From NCBI RefSeq assembly GCF_039523795.1, contig NZ_BAAAFZ010000072.1:18521-82520 (forward strand): DNA of 64,000 nt. Reading direction: 5' to 3'. The notes below the pieces were generated by a model. That model saw only the letters and a list, made by a program, of their open reading frames with translations, was not told the origin of the DNA and did not search any database. Position 1 is the first letter of the stretch. Every line of letters starts with the position of its first letter. A program made the translations under genes and the position numbers. Shown in pieces: positions 50,803-59,568 of this stretch. Source of the stretch: Craurococcus roseus. Lineage in GTDB: Bacteria; Pseudomonadota; Alphaproteobacteria; Acetobacterales; Acetobacteraceae.

Positions 50803-51515
50803 ACGGCGGCGCGCCGCTGCTCGACGTCGCCGGCCTGCACGCCTGGTACGGCAAGAGCCACATCCTGCACGGCCTGTCGCTGGAGGTGGGCGCGGCGGAG
50901 ACGGTGGCGCTGCTCGGCCGCAACGGCGCCGGGAAGACCACGACCATGCGGGCCCTGTGCGGCCTGCTCCCGTCCGTGCGGGGCAGCGCGCGCTTCGGCG
51001 GGACGGAGCTGCTGGGCCGGCCGCCGCACGCCATCGCCCGGAGCGGCCTTTCGTTGGTGCCGGAGCACCGGGGGATCTTCGCCTCCCTGACCGTCGAGGA
51101 GAACCTGCGCATCGCCCACCGGCGCTCGTCGCGGTGGTCGCCCGAAGCGGCCTGGGCGATGTTCCCCGCGCTGGCCGACCGGCGCCGGACGCCCGGCGGC
51201 AAGCTCTCCGGCGGCGAGCAGCAGATGCTGGCCATCGCCCGCGCGTTGATGCTCGGCCCGCGGCTGCTGCTCCTGGACGAGCCGACGGAGGGCTTGGCTC
51301 CGGTGATAGTCGAGCGCCTCGTGGCGCTGCTGCGGAACTTGAAGGCCGGCGGCCTGCCGATGCTGCTCGTGGAGCAGAACCTGGACGTCTGCCGTGCCGT
51401 CGCCGACCGGCACGCCATCCTGGACGAGGGCCGGGTCATCTGGGCCGGCGACACCGCCGCGCTGGCCGCCGCCGGCGGGGTGGTGTCGCGGCACCTGACG
51501 TTGGAGCACGCTTGA
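50799..51515 (+). CDS. livF: ABC transporter ATPase LivF
   Basis: 238 residues from a GTG overlapping the livG stop. Walker A GRNGAGKTTTMRALCG, signature LSGGEQQMLAIARALM and Walker B LLLLDEPTEGLAPVI are intact. It completes the receptor-LivHMGF transporter; an SDR gene begins 16 nt downstream. Confidence 0.93.
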   Translation: MNGGAPLLDVAGLHAWYGKSHILHGLSLEVGAAETVALLGRNGAGKTTTMRALCGLLPSVRGSARFGGTELLGRPPHAIARSGLSLVPEHRGIFASLTVEENLRIAHRRSSRWSPEAAWAMFPALADRRRTPGGKLSGGEQQMLAIARALMLGPRLLLLDEPTEGLAPVIVERLVALLRNLKAGGLPMLLVEQNLDVCRAVADRHAILDEGRVIWAGDTAALAAAGGVVSRHLTLEHA

Positions 51516-51531
51516 AGCGGGGGAGGACGCG

Positions 51532-52299
51532 ATGACGCCGGGGCGTTTCACCGGTCGCGCGGCGGCCGTCACCGGCGCTGCGCGCGGCATCGGCGCCGCC
51601 ACGGCCCGGCGCCTCGCCGCCGAAGGCGCGCGGGTGCTCCTCGCCGACCGCGAGGCGGAGGTCGAAGGGGTCGCCGCCGGGATCGGCGGCGCGGCGCTCC
51701 GGCTCGACGTGGTGGACGCCGACGCGGGGAGGCGCCTGGCGGCCGCGGCCCTCGAAGCGTTCGGCCGGCTCGACGTCCTGGTGAACAACGCCGGCATCGG
51801 CGGCTCGCGCCCACTGGCCGAGTCGGACGACGCGCTGATCGATCGCTTCGTGGACACCAACCTGAAGGCCGTGCTGCGCGTCACGCGCGACTGCCTGCCC
51901 CACTTGCCGCGGCCGGGCGGGCGGGTCGTGAACGTCTCTTCCGTGTTCGGTTTGGCGGGGTACCCCGGCACCACGGCCTACGCCGTGGCCAAGGCCGGCG
52001 TCGCGCAGTTCACGCGCCAGCTCGCGGGCGAGCTCGGGCCTGAGGGCGTCACGGTCAACGCCGTGGCGCCGGGCCTGATCGAAACGGCGATGACCGCGGG
52101 CCACCTGCAAAGGCCGCACTACCGGCGCGCCATGCTGGAGCCGACGCCGCTGCGCCGCGCCGGGCGCCCGGAGGAGGTGGCGGCCGCCATCGCCTTTCTC
52201 GCCTCCGACGACGCCTCGTTCGTGACGGGGCAGGTGCTGGCGGTGGACGGCGGCTGGCTTGTGGCGCGCTGCCCGCCGGCCGACGATGGCGGCGCGTGA
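51532..52299 (+). CDS. Short-chain dehydrogenase/reductase
   Basis: 255-residue classical SDR. VTGAARGIGAATARRLAAEG (cofactor), NNAGIGGSRPL, catalytic serine in VNVSSVFGLAGYPG, YxxxK as YAVAK, and C-terminal SFVTGQVLAVDGGWL. DREAEVEG after beta-2 favours NAD(H). A GGGGGAGG site precedes the ATG. Its stop lies 17 nt before the deacetylase start. Oxidises or reduces an unknown alcohol/ketone of the pathway. Confidence 0.92.
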   Translation: MTPGRFTGRAAAVTGAARGIGAATARRLAAEGARVLLADREAEVEGVAAGIGGAALRLDVVDADAGRRLAAAALEAFGRLDVLVNNAGIGGSRPLAESDDALIDRFVDTNLKAVLRVTRDCLPHLPRPGGRVVNVSSVFGLAGYPGTTAYAVAKAGVAQFTRQLAGELGPEGVTVNAVAPGLIETAMTAGHLQRPHYRRAMLEPTPLRRAGRPEEVAAAIAFLASDDASFVTGQVLAVDGGWLVARCPPADDGGA

Positions 52300-52315
52300 G
52301 GACGGGGAGCGGGGC

Positions 52316-53155
52316 ATGAGCGACATCCACGTGGACTGGCCGGGCGGTGCGCGGGTCGCCGTGATGCTGACCTTCGACTTCGACGCCGAGACGCTGTGGC
52401 TCTCGCGCGACCCGGACAATGCGCGCCGGCCCGGCGTCCTCAGCCAAGGCACCTACGGCGCCAAGGTCGGCGTGCCCAAGATCCTGGAGGTACTCCGGGA
52501 GGAGGCGGTGAAGGCCACCTTCTTCGTCCCCGGCTGGACGGCGGAGAACCACACGGCCCGCTGCGAGGCGATCCTCCGCGACGGGCACGAGGTGGCCCAC
52601 CACAGCTACTCCCACCGCTGGATCGACCCGGACTTCCCCGACCAGGAACGCGAGGAGATGGAGCGCGGCCTGGACGCCCTCAAGCGCGTGCTGGGCGTGG
52701 TGCCGCGGGGCTACCGATCGCCGGCCGGCGAGACCAGCGACAACATGGTGCGGCTGCTCCAACGGCACGGCTTCCTGTACGACAGCTCCCTGCTCGACGA
52801 CGTGGTGCCCTACCGCCTGGCGCTGCCCGGCGGCGGCGGCGAAGGGCCGGTGGAGCTGCCCTGGCACTGGAGCACGGACGACGCGCCGCACGCGCTGTTC
52901 TCCATCAAGAATCCCCGCCCGATCTTCCCCAACAGCCACCTGCGCGAGATCTTCCAGGACGAGTTCCGCGAGATCCACCGCTGGGGCGGCCTCTACAACC
53001 TCGTCATGCACCCGCAGGTCACGGGCCGCCCGAGCCGGGTGGCGCTGCTGCGCGAGATGATCGGCTGGATGCGCGACTTCCCAGGCGTGTGGTTCGCCAC
53101 CGGCGCGGAGGTGGCGGAAGCCTGGGCCGCCACGCAGAAAAGTCGGGCGTCGTGA
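52316..53155 (+). CDS. Polysaccharide deacetylase family protein (PgdA/allantoinase-like)
   Basis: 279-residue NodB-homology (CE4) protein. The motif-1 aspartates are in MLTFDFDAET, the metal histidines in HEVAHHSYSH, and GYRSPAGETSDN supplies motif 3; LVMHPQVTGRPSR supplies the late histidine. This form, without signal peptide and with the extended WHWSTDDAPHALF region, is the cytosolic HpPgdA/PuuE-like kind that often acts on small C-N bonds. In an amide-catabolism operon a hydrolase of a cyclic or linear amide is more likely than a cell-wall enzyme. ATG 52316 has GGGGAGC upstream. Confidence 0.87.
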   Translation: MSDIHVDWPGGARVAVMLTFDFDAETLWLSRDPDNARRPGVLSQGTYGAKVGVPKILEVLREEAVKATFFVPGWTAENHTARCEAILRDGHEVAHHSYSHRWIDPDFPDQEREEMERGLDALKRVLGVVPRGYRSPAGETSDNMVRLLQRHGFLYDSSLLDDVVPYRLALPGGGGEGPVELPWHWSTDDAPHALFSIKNPRPIFPNSHLREIFQDEFREIHRWGGLYNLVMHPQVTGRPSRVALLREMIGWMRDFPGVWFATGAEVAEAWAATQKSRAS

Positions 53156-53169
53156 CGGAGGGCGCGGGG

Positions 53170-54765
53170 ATGCGCGTCGCCCGGGCTTGGCTGGCCGCTG
53201 CCGCCATGGCCTTGGCGGGCGGGACGGCGGCGGCGCAGCCCGCGGCGGAGCGGCCGCTGCGGCTGGTGCTGAACGTCGGGCTCCAGAACCTGGACCCGAT
53301 CGCCGGCCCGTCCTTCGTGACGCGCAACTTCGCCTACATGGTCTGGGACACGCTGGTCGCCATGGACGGCCAGGGCGGGTACCGCCCGCAGATGCTGGAG
53401 TCCTGGAGCGCCAGCGACGACCGCCTGACCTGGACCTTCACGCTGCGGCCCGGTTTGGTCTGGAGCGACGGCGCGCCGGTCACGGCGGAGGACTGCGTCG
53501 CCTCGCTCCGCCGTTGGGGCGGGCGCGACGGGCTCGGCCGCCGCCTGCTCGCCGCCACGAAGGACCTCAAGGCGACCGGGCCGGACACCTTCGTGCTGGA
53601 GCTGTCGCGCCCGTTCGGCCCGGTCATCGAGGCGCTGGGCAAGCCGAGCGTCCACGTGCCCTTCGTCATGCCCGCGCGGATCGCGTCGGCGACGCCGCCG
53701 ACCCAGCAGGTGCAGGAGATCGTCGGCTCCGGCCCCTACCTCTTCGTGCGGGAGGAGTGGGTGCCGGGCGAGCGCACCGTGTTCCGCCGCAACCCCGCCT
53801 ACCGGCCCCGCGACGAGCCCGCGGACGGGCTCGCCGGCGGCAAGGCCGCGCACTTCGAGCGCGTGGAGTTCCTGACGCTCACCGACCCGTCCGTGCGCGT
53901 CTCCGCCCTGCGGCGGGGCGAGGTGGACTACCTGGAGTACGCGCCGATCGACAGCCTCGGCCTGCTCCGGCGCGATCGGAACGTGGTCATAGCCAACCCC
54001 GGCAGCATCGCGCAGATCATGGGCGCGGTCAGCGTCAACCACCTGCAGCCGCCCTTCGACAACCCGCTGGTCCGCCGCGCCTTGCAGCAGGTGCTGGACC
54101 AGCGCGAGACGGTCGCCGCGCTCGGCCTGCCGGAGGGCATGCACCACGCCCGATGCCTGTCCATGTTCATGTGCGGCGGCCCCTACGCGAGCGACGCCGG
54201 CGCGGAGGCGCTGCGCGAGCCCAGCCTGGAGCGCGCCCGCGAGCTGCTCGCCGAGGCCGGCTACAAGGGCGAGCGCGTGGCCTTCATGCACCCGGCCGAC
54301 AGCGTGCTCATCAACCCGATGGCTTTGGTGCTGATCGACCGGATGCGCCGCGCCGGCTTCAACCTCGACGTCTTCACCTCCGACTGGTCCTCCATCGCCC
54401 AGCGCTGGCTGAGCCGCGAGCCGGTGGAGCGCGGCGGCTGGAGCGTCGTGCCGGTGGTCTACACCGGCTTCGACATGTCGGACCCGCTGGCCAACCCCGG
54501 CACCGGCTACAACTGCACGGGCAACGTCCCCTGGTCCTACTGCGACGCGGAGATGGCGCCGCTGCTCCAGGCCTTCGAGGCCGAGGCGGACCCGGCGAAG
54601 CGGCGGGAGATCGCCGCCGCCATCCAGGCGCGCGCGCACGCGGCGGCGACCTTCCCGCTGTCCGGCCAGTTCTCCAGCCCGGCGGCGTGGCGCGCCGAAC
54701 TGCGCGGCGTGGTGGATTTCGGCTTCCCGGTGATGTGGAACATCCGGCGCGCCCCGGCCCGGTGA
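53170..54765 (+). CDS. ABC transporter substrate-binding protein, family 5 (a)
   Basis: 531-residue periplasmic peptide/nickel/opine-type receptor. The signal peptide MRVARAWLAAAAMALAGGTA ends at AAAQPA. LRLVLNVGLQNLDPIAGPSF starts the mature protein, WTFTLRPGLVWSDGAPVTAE is the SBP_bac_5 signature, and the end is GVVDFGFPVMWNIRR. The ATG at 53170 has GGAGGG upstream; a GTG at 53152 is an alternative. No DppBCDF-type permease is present in the window, so it is either an orphan or uses another transporter. Confidence 0.9.
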   Translation: MRVARAWLAAAAMALAGGTAAAQPAAERPLRLVLNVGLQNLDPIAGPSFVTRNFAYMVWDTLVAMDGQGGYRPQMLESWSASDDRLTWTFTLRPGLVWSDGAPVTAEDCVASLRRWGGRDGLGRRLLAATKDLKATGPDTFVLELSRPFGPVIEALGKPSVHVPFVMPARIASATPPTQQVQEIVGSGPYLFVREEWVPGERTVFRRNPAYRPRDEPADGLAGGKAAHFERVEFLTLTDPSVRVSALRRGEVDYLEYAPIDSLGLLRRDRNVVIANPGSIAQIMGAVSVNHLQPPFDNPLVRRALQQVLDQRETVAALGLPEGMHHARCLSMFMCGGPYASDAGAEALREPSLERARELLAEAGYKGERVAFMHPADSVLINPMALVLIDRMRRAGFNLDVFTSDWSSIAQRWLSREPVERGGWSVVPVVYTGFDMSDPLANPGTGYNCTGNVPWSYCDAEMAPLLQAFEAEADPAKRREIAAAIQARAHAAATFPLSGQFSSPAAWRAELRGVVDFGFPVMWNIRRAPAR

Positions 54766-54802
54766 ACGGGCCGGGATGCGCGGGGCCGTGATCCGCCGCA
54801 CG

Positions 54803-54832
54803 TTGACACCACGGCGCCGCGGTCCGCAGCAT
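54803..54832 (+). promoter_or_regulatory. Candidate internal promoter before the second family 5 receptor
   Basis: A consensus TTGACA (54803-54808) with CAGCAT 18 nt later (54827-54832) in the 117-nt gap between the two receptor genes, the widest gap inside the cluster. It may let the second receptor and the M20 gene be expressed separately. Confidence 0.4.
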
Positions 54833-54882
54833 CGTGGGCAGCCGCCCGCCCGGACGACGGCCCGCTTTGGAGATCCCGGACC

Positions 54883-56475
54883 ATGCGCCGACGCAGCCTG
54901 CTCGCCGCCGCAGGGGCCGGCGCCCTCGCCCCGCTCGCCCGGCCCGCCTCCTTGCGCGCGCAATCCGCGACCACGCTCCGCTTCACGCCGCAGCAGGACG
55001 TGGTGACGCTCGACCCCGTCACGACCTTCGCCTACGCGACGCGCAACCACGGCTACATGGTCTTCGACACCCTCTACGGCATGGACGGCTCCTACCAGGC
55101 CACGCCGCAGATGGTGGACGGGCACCGCGTCGAGGACGACGGCAAGCGCTGGGACCTCACGCTGCGCGAGGGCCTGCGCTTCCACGACGGCGAGAAGGTC
55201 CTGGCGCGCGACTGCGTGGCCAGCCTCCGCCGCTGGGCCAAGCGCGACCCGTTCGGCGGGGTGCTCATGGACGCGGCCGACGAGCTCTCGGCGCCCGACG
55301 ACCGCACGATCCGCTTCCGCCTGAAGCGGCCCTTCCCGCTGCTGCCCATCGCGCTCGGCAAGGCCTCCGTCCCGGTCTGCGCCATGATGCCGGAGCGGCT
55401 GGCGAACACGGACCCCTTCCGCCAGGTGCCGGAGCTCGTCGGCAGCGGCCCCTTCCGCTTCAAGGCGGACGAGCGCGTGCCCGGGTCGCTCGCCGTCTAC
55501 ACCAGGTTCGAGGGCTACGTGCCGCGCCGCGACGGCGCGCTGTCCTGGACCTCGGGGCCCAAGGTCGTGCGCTTCGACCGGGTCGAGTGGCGGGTCATGC
55601 CGGACCCCTCCACCGCCACCTCCGCCCTGATGGCCGGCGAGCAGGATTGGCAGGAGTACGCCTACCACGACCAGCTCGGGCTTCTGCGCCGCGCCCGCGA
55701 CGTGCGCGTCAGGGTGCTGGACCCGACCGGCTTCGTCGGCATGATGCAGGTGAACCACCTGCAGCCGCCCTTCGAAAACCCGGCGATCCGGCGCGCGCTC
55801 TGGGGCGCCATCGACCAAACGGCCACCATGCAGGCCCTGGTGGGTCCGCAGGAGACCGGGCTGTACAACGTGCCGCTCGGTTTCTTCTGCCCGAACACGC
55901 CCATGGCCTCGGACGCCGGGCTGGAGCCGCTGACCGGCCCGCGCGACATGGCCAGGACGCGGGCGGCGCTGCGCGAGGCCGGCTACCGCGGCGAGCCGGT
56001 GGTGCTGATGGTGCCCTCCACCTCCCCGGGCTCCTCCATCATGGGCACGGTCGCGGCCGACACGCTCAAGCAGGCCGGCATGGCCGTCGAGGTCTACGCC
56101 GTCGAGTTCAACGCCATGCTGCAGCGGCGCAACCGCAAGGGGCCGGTCTCGGAGGGCGGGTGGAGCGCCTTCGTCACCAACTGGGCCGGGACCGATTGGT
56201 TGAACCCCGCCGTGCACATCGCGCTGCGCGGCGCCGGGGACGCGGGCTACGCCGGCTGGGCCACCATCCCCCGCATAGAGGCGCTGCGCGCCGATTGGTT
56301 CGCCGCCGCGGACACCGCCGCGCGGCAGGCGATCTGCCGCGAAATCCAGCTCGAAGCCATGCGGGAGGTGCCCTACTACCCGCTCGGCCAATTCATCCAG
56401 CCGACCGCGCACCGCGCGAACCTGACCGGCCTGCTCGACGGCTTCCCGACCTTTTGGAACGTGAGGCGCGCATGA
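54883..56475 (+). CDS. ABC transporter substrate-binding protein, family 5 (b)
   Basis: 530-residue paralogue of the preceding receptor. A Tat-like leader MRRRSLLAAAGAGALAPLAR ends at SLRAQS. DVVTLDPVTTFAYATRNHGY and WDLTLREGLRFHDGEKVLAR are the family marks; it shares phrases such as VNHLQPPFENPAIRRAL with receptor (a) and with the broken receptor at 58.2 kb. Its stop overlaps the M20 start (ATGA), so receptor and amidohydrolase are coupled, suggesting the imported peptide or amide is that enzyme's substrate. Confidence 0.92.
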   Translation: MRRRSLLAAAGAGALAPLARPASLRAQSATTLRFTPQQDVVTLDPVTTFAYATRNHGYMVFDTLYGMDGSYQATPQMVDGHRVEDDGKRWDLTLREGLRFHDGEKVLARDCVASLRRWAKRDPFGGVLMDAADELSAPDDRTIRFRLKRPFPLLPIALGKASVPVCAMMPERLANTDPFRQVPELVGSGPFRFKADERVPGSLAVYTRFEGYVPRRDGALSWTSGPKVVRFDRVEWRVMPDPSTATSALMAGEQDWQEYAYHDQLGLLRRARDVRVRVLDPTGFVGMMQVNHLQPPFENPAIRRALWGAIDQTATMQALVGPQETGLYNVPLGFFCPNTPMASDAGLEPLTGPRDMARTRAALREAGYRGEPVVLMVPSTSPGSSIMGTVAADTLKQAGMAVEVYAVEFNAMLQRRNRKGPVSEGGWSAFVTNWAGTDWLNPAVHIALRGAGDAGYAGWATIPRIEALRADWFAAADTAARQAICREIQLEAMREVPYYPLGQFIQPTAHRANLTGLLDGFPTFWNVRRA

Positions 56476-58100
56476 ACGACGCCGTGCCGGGCAGCAGCGC
56501 CCCGAACGCCGAGGTTCGCCGCGCGGCGCTCGATTGGATCGCCGCCAACGAGCGGCGCCTGTCCGCGTTCAACGCGCGCATATGGGAGCACGCCGAGCCG
56601 GCATGGCGCGAGTACCGCTCCGCGCGCGACTACGTCGAGCTGCTCCGCGCCGAAGGCTTCTCGGTCGAGGAGGGGTCGGGCGGGATGCCGACCGCCTTCG
56701 TCTCCACTTGGAGCCAGGGGGCTGGCGGGCCGGTGCTGGCGGGCTTCTCCGAGTACGACGCCGTGCCCGGGAACTCGCAGCAGGTCGCGCCGCGGCGGGC
56801 CCCGCGCGAAGGATTGCATCCCTACGCCGCCGGCCACACCGACCCGCACTCCATGCTCGGCACGGCCTCCCTCGCCGCCGTGCTCGGCGCGCGGGCGGCG
56901 ATGGAGGCGCACGGTGTGGCGGGGACGCTGAAGCTGTTCGGCGAACCGGCGGAGAAGGTGTGCGGCTCGAAGCCGGTCCACGCCGCCAAGGGCTACTACG
57001 ACGGCCTGGACGCCGCGGTGGTCTGGCACCCGTGGCCCTACAACACGGTCACGGACGAAACGCACTTCGGCGCCTACTGGAGCGCGGTGGTCACCTTCGA
57101 GGCCGAGGCGCCGGAGCGCTGGATCGACCCGGCGCTGGTGCCGATCGAGGGCGCGCACGCCGCGGCGCGCTGCCCGGGCGCGCTGGACGCGCTCTGCCTC
57201 ATGTACACCACGACCAAGTACACCAAGGAGGCGATGTTCCCGCACGCCGGCTCCTGGACGCTCAACGAGTTCGTCCTGGGCGACGCCGCCGCCACCTCGG
57301 ACAACCTGCCGCCGCGCTTCGCCCAGATCCAGTACTCCTGGCGCTCCCCTTCGCTCGGCATCCAGGAGCAGATCTGGCGCGTGCTGGCCAACAACGCGCG
57401 CCACGCCGCCGGCAGCACCGGCTGCCGGGCCTTCGTGCGCTGGGTGACGAAGACGCGCGTGGGCGTGCCCAACAAGGCGATGACCGACTTGGCGTGGAAG
57501 AACCTCCAGGAGGTCGGCCCGCCGGTCTTCCCCGAGGAGGCGCTGGAGTTCGGCCGCGCCATCCAGCGCGAACTCGGCCTGGAGCCGATGGCCGACCCGT
57601 TCAACGCCGACATCGGCCGGCTGATGCCGCCGGAGGAGTTCGAGGCGAAGATGCGCGCCGGCCTGCCGCCGTGGCAGAGGCACCTGAGCGCCGACGACTA
57701 CGTGGAGTTCTGCTGGCACGCGCCGACCGTGCGCCTGCTCGCCGGGCGCCCGCGCCCGCGGCCGCCCGGGCCGGGATACGCCTACCCGAACTGGGCCTAC
57801 AACGCGCTCGGCGGCCTGCCGGCGGCGGTGGACCCCGGTTTGTTCGTGGCGGCCAAGACGATGGCGCTCACCCTCGTCGACCTGGCGACGCGGCCGGAGG
57901 CGCTCGCGGCCGCGCAGGCCGAGTTCCGCGGACGCGCCGGCGGCGGGCCGGGCGGGGCCGGCTGGGTGGGGCCGTTGCTGCCCGCCGACTTCGAGCCCCC
58001 GGTGGACCTGCGCTGGCCGGAGTACGTCACCACAGAGCGCGGGCGCGAATGGTGCTTCCCGACGCCGCGCGAAGGGACAGGCGCCGGGGAAGCGCTCTGA
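56472..58100 (+). CDS. M20-family amidohydrolase (AbgB-like) with altered metal ligands
   Basis: 542-residue protein related to p-aminobenzoyl-glutamate hydrolase subunit B and other M20D amidohydrolases. In those enzymes the metal-binding motif is GHxCGHN and the catalytic pair PAEE. Here they read AGHTDPHSMLG (D124 in place of the cysteine, H126 kept) and EPAEKVCGSK (E161 kept, K162 in place of the metal glutamate); H186 in VWHPW is kept. Metal binding and perhaps activity must differ. Longer than AbgB (~480). Last intact gene of the plus-strand cluster. Confidence 0.85.
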   Translation: MNDAVPGSSAPNAEVRRAALDWIAANERRLSAFNARIWEHAEPAWREYRSARDYVELLRAEGFSVEEGSGGMPTAFVSTWSQGAGGPVLAGFSEYDAVPGNSQQVAPRRAPREGLHPYAAGHTDPHSMLGTASLAAVLGARAAMEAHGVAGTLKLFGEPAEKVCGSKPVHAAKGYYDGLDAAVVWHPWPYNTVTDETHFGAYWSAVVTFEAEAPERWIDPALVPIEGAHAAARCPGALDALCLMYTTTKYTKEAMFPHAGSWTLNEFVLGDAAATSDNLPPRFAQIQYSWRSPSLGIQEQIWRVLANNARHAAGSTGCRAFVRWVTKTRVGVPNKAMTDLAWKNLQEVGPPVFPEEALEFGRAIQRELGLEPMADPFNADIGRLMPPEEFEAKMRAGLPPWQRHLSADDYVEFCWHAPTVRLLAGRPRPRPPGPGYAYPNWAYNALGGLPAAVDPGLFVAAKTMALTLVDLATRPEALAAAQAEFRGRAGGGPGGAGWVGPLLPADFEPPVDLRWPEYVTTERGREWCFPTPREGTGAGEAL

Positions 58101-58224
58101 AGCGGGCGCGAGCGGCGACGCTGTGCGATGGACGCCGCAGACAAGCATCCCGTGGCCAGGACGGCACGTCCTCCTCCTGCCGCAGGTGGCGACCAACTCC
58201 GAGGCGGGAGCTCAAGGGCATTCC

Positions 58225-59130
58225 TCAGTGGTTGGAGCGGCGCAGGTTCCAGGGCACCGGGAACGCGAACTCCACCACGCCGCGGAGGTCCGCCCGGTAG
58301 GCCTGGGGCATGGAGAGCTGGCCGGCGATGACCATGTTCACGTTCTCATGGAAGCGCCGCTGGATGCCGCCCGCCAACTCCCCCGCCGCGCTGGGTCGCC
58401 CTCGGCGGCGTAACGCTCCATGAGCGCCTTCATCTCTTCGTCGCAGAACCATCCCGGGTAGTTGCGGCAGTTGTAAGCGGCGACGGAGTTGACCATCGGG
58501 TTGAACAGGTCGATGCCTGGCCAGACCACGGTGACGGCGCTCCAGCCGCCGCGCTCCACCGGCCCGCGGTTGAGGCGCCGCTGCGCCACGGAGGCCCAGT
58601 CGGAGGTCCATTCGTCCACGTTGAAGCCGGCCCGGCGGAGCTGCTCGACGGCGACGGCGGCGACGGCGGCGACGGGGTTGAGAATCGCCGAGTCCGTGGG
58701 GTGGAGGAACACCACGCGCTCGTTGTTGTAGCCGGCCTCGCGCAGCAGCTCGCGCGCGCGTTCGAGGCCGCGCCCGCGCAGGTCCTCGGTGCCGACCTCC
58801 GTCGCCGTCGGCGAATCGCAGGCGTAGATCGTCAGGCATTCGCGCAGGTACATGTCTTCGGGCAGGCCGGTGCCCGCCATGATCTCGGCCTGCGCGATGG
58901 CCGTCTGCGCGGCCCGCCGGATCGCCGGGTTGTCGAACGGCGGGTGGGCGTGGTTGAGGCTGATGAAGGGCATGTACTGCCCCATGCCGCCCTTCGGGCG
59001 CATCACGACGATGTTGCGGTTGCGTCGCAGCAGGGACACGAAGTCGGGCGGCACGATCTCGACCACGTCCACCTCGCCGCCCTGCAAGGCCGCGGCGCGG
59101 GTAGCGACGTCGGTTATGCTGCTGTCCGCC
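58225..59130 (-). pseudogene. ABC substrate-binding protein, family 5 (c), truncated by IS and frameshifted
   Basis: The minus strand encodes the last ~300 residues of a third family 5 receptor: ADSSITDVATRAAALQGGEV, FISLNHAHPPFDNPAIRRAA, RLNRGPVERGGWSAVTVVW, ending VVEFAFPVPWNLRRSNH. The N-terminal ~45% is missing where the IS3 element begins (about 59130). Near the C5 run at 58380-58384 the frame shifts by one base: upstream text runs into RRGSWRAASS while the true ending continues in another frame as GELAGGIQRRFHENVN. Convergent with the M20 gene, 124 nt away. Non-functional. Confidence 0.85.
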
Positions 59131-59187
59131 GTCAGGGCTCATGAGACGGCCAGGGCGGCTTGAGGAACGAACCGTCCAGGAGTGAAG

Positions 59188-59568
59188 ATGAGCCAGAAAT
59201 CCTCCACCGCAGCCGCGAAGGCGCCTGCCGAGCGGGTGGTCCGAGACATCCGCCGCGCGACGCGCAAACACCACTCGGCCGAGGACAAGATCCGCGTGGT
59301 GCTGGAGGGCCTGCGCGGCGAGGAGAGCATCGCCGCCCTGTGCCGGCGCGAGGGCATCGCCGAGAGCCTGTACTACGCCTGGTCCAAGGAGTTCCTGGAA
59401 GCCGGCAAGCGGCGCCTGGCCGGCGACACGGCGCGGGCGGCGACGACCGACGAGGTCAAGGCGCTGCGCCACGAGGCCCGCACGCTCAAGGAGGTCGTGG
59501 CCGAGCAGGCGCTCGAGCTGCGCCTGATGAAAAAAAGCATGACCGCGGCTGGGGACGACCGCGAATGA
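59188..59568 (+). CDS. IS3-family transposase OrfA
   Basis: 126 residues: helix-turn-helix (HSAEDKIRVVLEGLRGEESI, ALCRREGIAESLYYAWSKEF) followed by a leucine-zipper-like helix (VKALRHEARTLKEVVAEQAL, ELRLMKKSM). It binds the element ends and sets the frame for OrfAB fusion. The ATG at 59188 matches the start in the truncated copy at 24.8 kb; an ATG two codons earlier is possible. The stop overlaps the orfB ATG. Confidence 0.9.
   Translation: MSQKSSTAAAKAPAERVVRDIRRATRKHHSAEDKIRVVLEGLRGEESIAALCRREGIAESLYYAWSKEFLEAGKRRLAGDTARAATTDEVKALRHEARTLKEVVAEQALELRLMKKSMTAAGDDRE
59530..59537 (+). promoter_or_regulatory. A7G slippery sequence for -1 frameshifting
   Basis: Seven A then G inside orfA (codons for MKKS). 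A -1 slip here moves from the orfA frame into the orfB frame, which is open through this point (KKHDRGWGRPRMRYP), giving the OrfAB transposase as known for IS3-family elements. Confidence 0.7.

Noticed and set aside
52993..56412. Very long antisense open frame (over 1,100 codons) opposite the two family 5 receptor genes
   Set aside because: Shadow of GC-rich coding on the plus strand; composition is His/Arg/Gly/Ala-rich, no domain is recognisable, and the plus-strand genes are clear family members.
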